From: Rudaea sp.
GTDB taxonomy: Bacteria; Pseudomonadota; Gammaproteobacteria; Xanthomonadales; Rhodanobacteraceae
Assembly (NCBI GenBank): GCA_025934455.1
Contig: JAICYA010000060.1
Location: 1-8,814 of the forward strand
Reading direction: 5' to 3'
DNA: 8,814 nucleotides
Part shown: piece by piece, positions 1-5,742 of the stretch
Layout of the letters: every line of letters starts with the position of its first letter
Position numbering within the stretch: the stretch's first letter is position 1
Made by a program: the position numbers and the translations under genes
The notes under the pieces: generated by a model
The model's input: the letters and a program-made list of their open reading frames with translations, nothing else
The model's database searches: none
Told to the model about the DNA's origin: nothing

Positions 1-9
1 GACGATCAT

Positions 10-43
10 CCGGCAGGAAGCTGGAATCCGGCAGGGAAGCCGG
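10..43. repeat. Short imperfect direct repeat
   Basis: Two copies of CCGGCAGG-AAGC(T/C)GG lie at 10-24 and 28-43, separated by three bases. They sit just before the first gene. All three plus frames are open here, and frame 2 closes with TAA at 62-64, so the repeat may simply be the 3' end of an upstream coding region cut by the window edge. No function is assigned. Confidence 0.4.
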
Positions 44-70
44 CCGGGCCGCATTTTTGGGTAAGGGAAC

Positions 71-76
71 GGGAGG
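71..76 (+). promoter_or_regulatory. Ribosome binding site of the 107-aa gene
   Basis: GGGAGG lies five bases before the ATG at 82. It decides the start, because the same frame stays open upstream to the window edge and a longer N-terminus cannot be excluded by frame alone. Confidence 0.6.
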
Positions 77-81
77 CGACG

Positions 82-405
82 ATGTCGGAAACGTCTGACA
101 AGGAGAAAGCGGATCTCGTCTGGGCGGAGGCGCTCGAGTATCTGACTGCAGAAGGTTGGGTGACCCACGTGGTCGACTCGGAGATCGCCGACCGCCTGTA
201 TCGCCAGTGGCTGCGGGATACGGACGAGATGTGGGCGAATTCCGGCTACCGCGACCGCGATCTGCTGCGTGCAGCGACCGAGGAGACGTTCGTCCAGCAC
301 TACGGCGAGGAAGGCGGCATGGCCCGCTTCATCCTCTTCTCGGGGCTGCTGGAGATTCGCGCCCGGCGCGAGGGCCGGAATCAACGGGGGGAACCCAGGG
401 CCTGA
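82..405 (+). CDS. Small hypothetical protein (107 aa)
   Basis: I do not recognise this family. The 107-residue product is charged and apparently soluble, with no signal peptide or membrane segment. It is rich in acidic and aromatic residues in its first two thirds (many Glu/Asp, five Trp) and ends in an arginine-rich basic tail. The predicted character is mostly helical. The start is set by a GGGAGG site five bases upstream; the frame continues open to base 1, so the gene could be longer or fused to something outside the window. The next gene starts 74 bp downstream, past a strong stem-loop, on the same strand. The two are probably neighbours in one transcription unit, but no shared function can be read from the sequence. 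Confidence 0.6.
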   Translation: MSETSDKEKADLVWAEALEYLTAEGWVTHVVDSEIADRLYRQWLRDTDEMWANSGYRDRDLLRAATEETFVQHYGEEGGMARFILFSGLLEIRARREGRNQRGEPRA

Positions 406-412
406 CAACACG

Positions 413-441
413 CACCGGCGGCAACGGGCAGGCCGCCGGTG
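413..441 (+). other. GC-rich stem-loop between two small genes
   Basis: CACCGGCGGC (413-422) pairs perfectly with GCCGCCGGTG (432-441) around a nine-base loop. The hairpin begins eight bases after the stop of the 107-aa gene and ends 38 bases before the next start. No T-run follows, so it is not a canonical intrinsic terminator. It could protect or attenuate the mRNA between the two genes. The pairing is seen directly; the role is inferred. Confidence 0.55.
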
Positions 442-467
442 ATTTCACTACTTGCCCCTATTCCATC

Positions 468-474
468 AAGGAGG
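468..474 (+). promoter_or_regulatory. Strong ribosome binding site of the 179-aa gene
   Basis: A near-perfect anti-16S match, AAGGAGG, with a five-base spacer to the ATG at 480. This selects 480 as the start rather than any start further upstream in the same open frame, which runs back to 156 through the first gene. The surrounding 19 bases are repeated almost exactly before the paralogue at 1199. Confidence 0.85.
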
Positions 475-479
475 ATGAC

Positions 480-1019
480 ATGAACATGAAGATTCCGGCA
501 GCGATCGTCAGCGAAACGCGCGTGAACGAGCTCGACAACAAGGAGGTTTCCATCGGAAACCCGCGATACGGGGATTGCGTCAACCTGAGCACGGGCGAAG
601 CGAGCGTGGTGCGGATGATCGGCGGATTGCGTTACGACACGACCGCTTCCAGTCTCGTCGCCGGCGTGGGCGAATACATCGGCTTCCGTATCTACGTGCT
701 CCTGCGGCTGTACCGCACGAAAGAAGGCAGGTTCTTCGGGCTGAAGATGTTCTCGTTCGACGGTGATGCCCGCATCGACCTGCAGGCCTTCGAAGAGCAT
801 GAGGCGCTGGCCATCGCCCGTTCTCTAGTCGCGGCGGAAAACGTCATGGAATTCCTGCGCGAGTGGTACTGCGCGGGCCTGTTGCCCATCGATGACGAAT
901 ACGTTCGCGACTGGGCCGAGTCTGCGCTGCCCGCGGACGAGTGCGAGCAGGTGCTGGCGGCTATGGCTAGCAGATTTGCGACGCGGACGGTTACGGAGGA
1001 TCCCGCCACCAAGGACTAG
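480..1019 (+). CDS. Hypothetical protein (179 aa), founder of a local paralogue pair
   Basis: Family not recognised. The start at 480 is supported by an ideal AAGGAGG site. The 179-residue protein appears cytoplasmic, with no signal peptide. Residues 22-53 contain a compact block with P-R-Y-G-D-C-V-N-L-S-T-G-E followed by GG-L-R-Y-D-T, and this block recurs in the gene at 1199 (about 18 of 32 positions identical). A hydrophobic, aromatic stretch (about 66-92) follows, rich in Tyr, Phe and Leu with basic residues. Residues 100-165 are acidic and look helical, with Cys at 131 and 154. The C-terminus is polar. The paralogue next door stops matching after about residue 59 of this protein, so this copy is presumably the intact version. 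Co-transcription with the upstream 107-aa gene is likely from orientation and spacing; function is unknown. Confidence 0.75.
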   Translation: MNMKIPAAIVSETRVNELDNKEVSIGNPRYGDCVNLSTGEASVVRMIGGLRYDTTASSLVAGVGEYIGFRIYVLLRLYRTKEGRFFGLKMFSFDGDARIDLQAFEEHEALAIARSLVAAENVMEFLREWYCAGLLPIDDEYVRDWAESALPADECEQVLAAMASRFATRTVTEDPATKD

Positions 1020-1186
1020 TTTGGAAAGATTCCGACGCAGAAACGCGTTGGGCCATGGAGCAAGACCGGCAGGACGCCCCGCCGCGAAATCGCATGGATG
1101 CGGTTCGCGGCCGCCCGTTGACCAATACGAGGAAAGACCCAGCGAATATCGAACCGATACGTCAGAACTGCTGGATTCACACCGTC

Positions 1187-1193
1187 AAGGAGG
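1187..1193 (+). promoter_or_regulatory. Ribosome binding site of the truncated paralogue (duplicated leader)
   Basis: AAGGAGG with a five-base spacer to the ATG at 1199. The 19 bases at 1185-1203 match 466-484 at all but one position, so the leader was duplicated with the gene or is under selection. It fixes the start at 1199 rather than at 1055 in the same open frame. Confidence 0.8.
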
Positions 1194-1198
1194 ATGTC

Positions 1199-1597
1199 AT
1201 GAATACGATCAAGGTTCCCGATCCGATCATGCGGGAAGGGTACATTTGCAACAGCGATGGCAGTCATGTGACGTTGAGCGTGCCTGCGCGCGGCGATCAC
1301 TTCAACCTGAGCACAGGCGAGGTCACTGTCGCTCGCGTCTTTGGCGGTGTCCGCTATGACACCGTGCGCGCGACGCTCACCAGAGAACCCGTAAAGGCGA
1401 AGGGCCTGTCAAGGGATTCTCAGTCACGACATCGCTGCACCAAATCGGTGTTCATACATATCATCCAGCTCTCCGCAGCAATCTTTGATATTGTCCCATC
1501 GCGCGTGCTCATCGATGATCCGCCAAAAGAATATCCACGAGTACTGCAGAAACAGTTCGATGGCTCGTCTTTCGGCCAGTTCTTTGCCGTGATGTAA
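1199..1597 (+). CDS. Truncated paralogue of the 179-aa protein (132-aa frame)
   Basis: The N-terminal ~61 residues are a diverged copy of the gene at 480, sharing the G-D-x-x-N-L-S-T-G-E block (residues 32-41) and GG-V-R-Y-D-T (49-55). After about residue 61 the resemblance ends abruptly. Residues 76-132 are encoded by DNA whose opposite strand carries a convincing HEPN-like reading frame, so this tail is probably an accidental extension rather than native protein. No frame near 1380-1424 restores homology to the rest of the 179-aa protein, which argues for recombination rather than a simple frameshift. The ribosome binding site is intact, so a truncated product may still be made. Most likely a gene fragment; an independent short protein cannot be excluded. 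Confidence 0.55.
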   Translation: MNTIKVPDPIMREGYICNSDGSHVTLSVPARGDHFNLSTGEVTVARVFGGVRYDTVRATLTREPVKAKGLSRDSQSRHRCTKSVFIHIIQLSAAIFDIVPSRVLIDDPPKEYPRVLQKQFDGSSFGQFFAVM

Positions 1598-1693
1598 GAA
1601 ACCGGATCGAAGGTCATATGCATCATTGACGATCTGCGCAATGTGATCTCGATATTCTTTGGTAGCCGGGCAGAGCGGTCTTGTGCTACCCAC
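1424..1693 (-). pseudogene. C-terminal remnant of a HEPN (Apea-like) domain protein
   Basis: The 89-codon minus-strand frame reads like real protein: L-C-P-A-T-K-E-Y (residues 7-14), a helix ending in A-Y-D-L-R-S-G-F-L-H-H-G-K (25-37), then an amphipathic aromatic helix with F-F-W-R-I-I-D-E-H. The R29-x4-H34 spacing fits the RxxxxH motif of HEPN domains, often RNase or nucleic-acid-associated modules in defence and toxin systems. The context before the motif resembles the Apea-type branch. Only the last ~90 residues remain. The frame continues upstream without a start, other than this GTG, to the stop of glmS at 1724-1726, with which it happens to be in frame. Base composition is clearly lower in GC than the flanking genes (26 of 60 bases in 1441-1500). 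I infer a decayed, foreign gene end. The family call is from motif memory only. Confidence 0.5.
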
Positions 1694-1723
1694 ATGCCGA
1701 CTGCCGCTGAACCAATGGAGCCA

Positions 1724-3556
1724 CTACTCGACCGTTACGCTTTTCGCGAGGTTTCGCGGCTGATCGACGTCGGTGCCGCGCAGCACAGCGACATGATAGG
1801 CGAGCATCTGCAGCGGGATCGTGAACATGATCGGCGCGATCAGCTCGACGCAGGGCGGCAGCGTCACGAGATGGCCGTTGGTCTGCCCCAGCTTCGCGGC
1901 GACGTCGGCGTCGGCCAGTACATACAGATCGCCGCCGCGCGCGCGGACTTCCTCAAGATTGGAGCGGAGCTTCTCGATCACGCGATCGTTCGCCGCGATC
2001 GCGATCACCGGCATGTTTTCGTCGACCAGCGCCAGCGGACCATGCTTGAGCTCGCCAGCCGGATACGCCTCGGCATGCACGTAGGAAATCTCCTTGAGCT
2101 TGAGCGCACCCTCCAGCGCAATCGGGAAATGCACGCCGCGGCCAAGAAACAGCGCGTGATCCTTGACGAGAAAGCGTTCGGCAAGACATTGGATGCGCTT
2201 TTCGAGCACCAGCACATCTTGCACTGCTGCCGGCAACATCGTGAGTTGGCGCACCAGCGCGCGGTAGCTGTCGGCGTCGATGCCATGAACGCGAGCAAGC
2301 TCGAGCGCCAACAAAGCGAGTGCTGCGAGCTGCGTCGTGAACGCCTTGGTCGAGGCTACGCCGATCTCCGGACCGGCGCGTGTCATCAGCGCCAAATCGG
2401 TTTCGCGCTCGATCGAAGATTCCTCTACGTTGCAGATTGCGAGTGTCGACAGATAGCTCTGCGTCTTCGCGAGTTTCAGCGCCATGAGCGTGTCGGCGGT
2501 CTCGCCCGACTGACTGATGCACACGAACAGCGTTCCGGCAGGAACGGCTGCGCAACGGTAGCGGTATTCGGATGCGACCTCGACGCTGCAGGGAATGCCG
2601 GCGAAGCTTTCGATCCAGTGGCGCGCGACCAACGCGGCGTGGTAGCTCGATCCGCACGCGACCAGATGCACGTTGCGGGTCTTGGCGAGCAGGCTGCGTG
2701 CGTCGGTGCCAAAAATCTCGGTGAGGATGCAACCGTCGGCAATTCGCCCTTTCAACGTGTCGGCGATCGCTTGCGGTTGCTCGTGTATCTCCTTGAGCAT
2801 GTAGTGCCGATATTCGCCGCGCCCGATCACGTCGGCGCCAAATCGTGCCGTGCGGATCGTCGCGCTCACTGCGGCGCCGCGCTCGTCATAGACGCGCACG
2901 CCCTCGGTAGTCGCCTCGGCGATCTCACCATCGGCCAGATAAATGAATCGCTGTGTCACCGGCAGCAACGCGCGGATGTCCGACGCGATGAACTGCTCGC
3001 CGTCGGCAAGACCGACGACCATCGGACTGCCGCGGCGTGCACCGACCAGATGCCCCGGCTCGCGCTGCGATATCGCCACGATCGCATAGGCGCCGCGCAA
3101 GCGCGAAACCGCGCGCCGCACGGCGTCGAGCAAGCTCGCCCCGCCCACCTGAAAATGTTCGATCAGGTGAGCGACGACTTCGGTATCGGTTTCGGAGGTG
3201 AACTCGTAGCCCAGAGCCTTCAGTTCGGCGCGCAGTTCGTCGTGATTTTCGATGATGCCATTGTGCACGATGGCAATGTGATCGCGCGAGACGATCGGGT
3301 GGGCGTTCAGCGAATTCGGTACGCCGTGCGTGGCCCAACGCGTGTGCGCGATACCAGTGCAGCCGGCGATGGGACGGCTCGCGTGCAGCCGCTCCAGCTC
3401 GCGCACCTTGCCTTTGGTGCGCACGCGTTCGAGTCCGTTTTCCGTAAGCAGGGCGACGCCGGCCGAATCGTAGCCGCGGTATTCCAACGCCTTGAGCCCG
3501 GCGATCAGCGTCGCAGTCACATCGCGTTTGGCTGCTGCTGCGACAATTCCGCACAT
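1724..3556 (-). CDS. glmS: Glutamine--fructose-6-phosphate aminotransferase (isomerizing)
   Basis: Makes glucosamine-6-phosphate from fructose-6-phosphate and glutamine in the cytoplasm, the first committed step to UDP-GlcNAc for peptidoglycan and LPS. The 610-residue length is normal for the family. The N-terminal glutaminase domain (about 1-220) has the catalytic Cys2 exposed after Met removal, E-Y-R-G-Y-D-S-A-G (25-33), H-T-R-W-A-T-H-G (71-78) and N-G-I-I-E-N (99-104). The first SIS domain carries A-C-G-S-S-Y-H-A (300-307), S-Q-S-G-E-T (348-353) and S-T-K-A-F-T (402-407). The second carries G-R-G (472-474), E-A-Y-P-A-G-E-L-K-H-G (496-506) and the terminal D-Q-P-R-N-L-A-K-S-V-T-V-E. No strong Shine-Dalgarno precedes the ATG. 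It starts 21 bp after the kelch gene stop, so it may be co-transcribed with that gene. The more usual partner, glmU, is not in the window. Confidence 0.98.
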   Translation of the reverse strand: MCGIVAAAAKRDVTATLIAGLKALEYRGYDSAGVALLTENGLERVRTKGKVRELERLHASRPIAGCTGIAHTRWATHGVPNSLNAHPIVSRDHIAIVHNGIIENHDELRAELKALGYEFTSETDTEVVAHLIEHFQVGGASLLDAVRRAVSRLRGAYAIVAISQREPGHLVGARRGSPMVVGLADGEQFIASDIRALLPVTQRFIYLADGEIAEATTEGVRVYDERGAAVSATIRTARFGADVIGRGEYRHYMLKEIHEQPQAIADTLKGRIADGCILTEIFGTDARSLLAKTRNVHLVACGSSYHAALVARHWIESFAGIPCSVEVASEYRYRCAAVPAGTLFVCISQSGETADTLMALKLAKTQSYLSTLAICNVEESSIERETDLALMTRAGPEIGVASTKAFTTQLAALALLALELARVHGIDADSYRALVRQLTMLPAAVQDVLVLEKRIQCLAERFLVKDHALFLGRGVHFPIALEGALKLKEISYVHAEAYPAGELKHGPLALVDENMPVIAIAANDRVIEKLRSNLEEVRARGGDLYVLADADVAAKLGQTNGHLVTLPPCVELIAPIMFTIPLQMLAYHVAVLRGTDVDQPRNLAKSVTVE

Positions 3557-3577
3557 GAGGATCTGCTCTGCGCCCGC

Positions 3578-4729
3578 TCAGGGGCCCTCGAAGCCGTCGG
3601 CGAATATCTCATCGCCCGCAGCGCCGTAAATTTCCGCGCTGCTGGTGACTCCGCTGCTGTTGAAGCCGCCGGCCACGAGCACGCTGCCGTTGGCCAGCAG
3701 CGTCGCGCTGTGATCGAAACGCGGCGTGGCCATCGTTGCGGTCAGCGTGAACGTATCGCTGGCGGAATCGTAAAGCTGCGCGTCTGCGAGTGTACCGGCG
3801 CTGTTGGCGCCATCCACACCGCCGCAGATCAGCACGAGCCCGTTCGGCAGCAGGGTCGCGGTTGCGAAGCTGCGCGGCGTAATGCTCGAACCACTAAGGC
3901 TGAAGGTGCCGCTCGCAGGGCCGTACAATTCGGCCGTGCCGCTCGACGCGTCCTCGTCGCCGCCGCCGACGATCAACACCTTGCCGTTCGGCAACAACGT
4001 GCCGGTGGCATCATCGCGGCGCTCGACCATCGTGCCGCTGAGCGCAAAGGTTCCGGTCGCCGGATCGTACAGCTCCGAACTGTTGAGCGCGATGCCGCTG
4101 CCGTCGCCGCCACCCGCGATCAGCACCTTGCCGTTGGGCAACAGCACCGCGATCTGATAGTCGCGTGCGACGCGCATCGACCCGGTGTAGGCAAACGTGC
4201 CGGCGGCAGGATCGTACAATTCCGCCGTCGCCAGTCGCGTCTGGCTGTTGCTCATGATGCCGCCGGCGATGAGCACCTTGCCGTTCGCCAATAGCGTCGC
4301 GGTCGAACCGTGCCGCGCGTCGTGGGTCGAGCCGGTGGCGCTGAACAGGCCGGTGGACGGGTCGAACAAATCGGCGGCGCTGCTCGCCGTGCCGCCGTCG
4401 TTGTAGTCGCCGCCATTGGCGATCAGGATCTTGCCGTTGGCCAGCGCCGTGGCGGTTGCGAAACCGCGCGCCACCGAAAGATCGTTCGCCGTCGGCGCGA
4501 ACGTTGCGGTTGCCGGGTCGTAGATTTCGGCCGTCGCCAGGTTCACGTTGTTGAAGCCGCCGGCAAGCAAAACCTTACCATCCGCCAGCAGCGCACTGCT
4601 CGCGCCGTAGCGTCCGCCGTTGGGAAGACTGCCAGTGGGAACGAACCCGTTCGCCGCAAAAGCAACCTGTGTGCACAAGGTCGCCAAGATGGCGAAGACG
4701 AAAAAATGGTGTTGTCGTTGTGTGTTCAT
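3578..4729 (-). CDS. Exported seven-repeat kelch / galactose-oxidase-like beta-propeller protein
   Basis: A 383-residue protein with a signal peptide: a short polar n-region, a hydrophobic core at about 9-24, and a likely A-F-A cleavage at 25/26. Residues 29-371 form seven consecutive ~50-residue repeats. Each has the pattern A-T-L-L-(A/P)-N-G-K-V-L-(I/V)-A-G-G followed by a variable loop and A-E-L-Y-D-P-A-T-G-T-F, which predicts a seven-bladed propeller. No galactose-oxidase catalytic (copper-binding) residues are recognisable, so an enzymatic role is not supported; binding of glycans or proteins outside the cytoplasm is more likely. The C-terminus, D-E-I-F-A-D-G-F-E-G-P, resembles a short tail I associate with secreted Xanthomonadales proteins. 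The ATG at 4729 was chosen because it places the signal peptide at the N-terminus; an in-frame ATG at 4753 would add eight residues. Neither has a strong Shine-Dalgarno. glmS follows after 21 bp. Confidence 0.85.
   Translation of the reverse strand: MNTQRQHHFFVFAILATLCTQVAFAANGFVPTGSLPNGGRYGASSALLADGKVLLAGGFNNVNLATAEIYDPATATFAPTANDLSVARGFATATALANGKILIANGGDYNDGGTASSAADLFDPSTGLFSATGSTHDARHGSTATLLANGKVLIAGGIMSNSQTRLATAELYDPAAGTFAYTGSMRVARDYQIAVLLPNGKVLIAGGGDGSGIALNSSELYDPATGTFALSGTMVERRDDATGTLLPNGKVLIVGGGDEDASSGTAELYGPASGTFSLSGSSITPRSFATATLLPNGLVLICGGVDGANSAGTLADAQLYDSASDTFTLTATMATPRFDHSATLLANGSVLVAGGFNSSGVTSSAEIYGAAGDEIFADGFEGP
3617..4645 (-). repeat. Seven tandem ~150-bp coding repeats (propeller blades)
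   Basis: DNA encoding residues 29-371 of the propeller protein. The N-G-K-V-L-I-A-G-G segment recurs with closely similar codons (a reverse-complement GGCAACGG/GGCCAACGG-type core appears in every unit). Blades three to five are the most alike. The repeats could recombine and change blade number. Confidence 0.75.
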
Positions 4730-4827
4730 GGCGCGATGATGCACGCGTTCCATCGCGCGCTCTGTACGTTTCCTCACAGACTTCGCCGCGCAATTCGCGT
4801 CAGATCGATTCCGACGAGGAACGATCC
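4730..4827. other. Divergent intergenic region between the propeller gene and the methyltransferase gene
   Basis: The only divergently transcribed gap in the window (98 bp), so promoters for both the kelch-glmS unit and the FkbM gene should lie here or within the adjacent 5' coding DNA. I cannot point to a convincing -35/-10 pair on either strand. If the propeller gene starts at 4753 the gap is shorter. Confidence 0.4.
4816..4820 (+). promoter_or_regulatory. Ribosome binding site of the FkbM methyltransferase
   Basis: GAGGA with a seven-base spacer to the ATG at 4828. It decides the start: the frame is open upstream to 4669, but that extension is antisense to the propeller gene's signal-peptide region and lacks a comparable site. 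Confidence 0.65.
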
Positions 4828-5742
4828 ATGTCCAAGACCCTGCGTACACGAATCGGCGACGCATTGACGCCCGCCGCACGCCTGTGGATTCGCTATGCAC
4901 CGATCGTCGCCGGCAAGCGCTGGTTTTGGCAAAAATTCCACTGGCGCGAACGCGCGTTTTGCTGCCGCACGCGATTCGGCGACCGCGTGTGCGGTCATAC
5001 GCAAGATCTGATCCAGCGGCATCTGTATTTCTTCGGCACCTGGGAGCCGAACATCAGCGGGTGGATCGGCTCGACCTTGCGCAGCGGCGACGGCTTCGTC
5101 GACGTCGGCGCGAACATCGGCCACTACAGTCTGCTCGCCTCGCACCGTGTCGGCGCGCGCGGCTGCGTCGTCGCGATCGAGGCGGCACAATGGATTCACG
5201 TCGTGCTCGAGCGGCACGTCGCGCTGAACCGACGCCGCAATATCCGCACGGTGCAGGTCGCCGTTGCCGCGCAGCGCGGCAGCGTCACGCTGTATGCGGG
5301 CGATGCCGGCAATATCGGCAAGACCAGCATGGTGCCGCGCGCCGGCGCTTCGAGCACGACACCTGCGTTGCCGCTCGCGGAAATCCTCAGCGCCGACGAA
5401 ATCGAACGTGTGCGCATCATAAAAATCGATGTCGAAGGCGCTGAGCTCGAAGTGCTGCGCGGACTCAAGCCGCTGTTGCGGCGCCTGCGCAACGACGTGG
5501 AGATCGTCATGGAAGTATCCACGCTACAGATGCCGGCGCACGAATTGGCGCGCGATGAAATCTTCGCCACGATGCGCGAGCACGGTTTCTGCGCCTACGT
5601 GTTCGATAACGACTACGGCGTCGAAACGTATCTGCGCGGCGGCGCCTTTCGCCTGCCACGCCCGCTGACGGACTGCGCCATCACGCAGCAGGCGGACATT
5701 CTGTTTTCGCGCGTGGCCGCACCGCGGTCAAATGCCGCTTGA
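4828..5742 (+). CDS. FkbM-family SAM-dependent methyltransferase
   Basis: A 304-residue protein with a Rossmann-type methyltransferase core. The SAM-binding motif F-V-D-V-G-A-N-I-G-H-Y-S lies at 90-101, an acidic residue after the second strand at I-E-A (117-119), and the family hallmark I-I-K-I-D-V-E-G-A-E at 197-206. The enzymes of this family methylate hydroxyl groups on sugars, polyketides or other natural products; the acceptor here cannot be read from the sequence. The N-terminal ~80 residues are basic and aromatic, as in many glycan-modifying members. The start at 4828 has a GAGGA site seven bases upstream. Its 3' end overlaps the convergent glycosyltransferase by 62 bp. The neighbouring glycosyltransferase and NRPS fragment suggest a glycan or glyco-conjugate as substrate, which is inference. 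Confidence 0.9.
   Translation: MSKTLRTRIGDALTPAARLWIRYAPIVAGKRWFWQKFHWRERAFCCRTRFGDRVCGHTQDLIQRHLYFFGTWEPNISGWIGSTLRSGDGFVDVGANIGHYSLLASHRVGARGCVVAIEAAQWIHVVLERHVALNRRRNIRTVQVAVAAQRGSVTLYAGDAGNIGKTSMVPRAGASSTTPALPLAEILSADEIERVRIIKIDVEGAELEVLRGLKPLLRRLRNDVEIVMEVSTLQMPAHELARDEIFATMREHGFCAYVFDNDYGVETYLRGGAFRLPRPLTDCAITQQADILFSRVAAPRSNAA

Noticed and set aside
480..700. PqqD-like or peptide-precursor leader interpretation of the NLSTGE block
   Set aside because: The motif superficially recalls the L-N-x-T-G part of PqqD-type domains, but the spacing and surrounding residues do not fit, and no maturation enzyme gene is present.
1661..1690. GGTAGC/GCTACC inverted repeat downstream of glmS as a terminator
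   Set aside because: Only a six-base stem with an 18-base loop and no T-run on the minus strand. It also lies inside the HEPN-like coding remnant.
1424..1726. glmS extended by stop-codon readthrough into the HEPN-like frame
   Set aside because: glmS already ends with its normal conserved C-terminus; being in frame has a one-in-three chance.
3557..3577. A glmS ribozyme upstream of glmS
   Set aside because: The gap is only 21 bp, far too short for the ribozyme, which is known from Gram-positive bacteria.
1643..4294. An 883-codon open frame on the plus strand, antisense to glmS and the propeller gene
   Set aside because: It mirrors two well-supported minus-strand genes in high-GC DNA, is rich in Arg/Ala/His/Gln with no domain, and reflects codon bias of the real genes. 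The periodic motifs in its end are the antisense of the propeller repeats.
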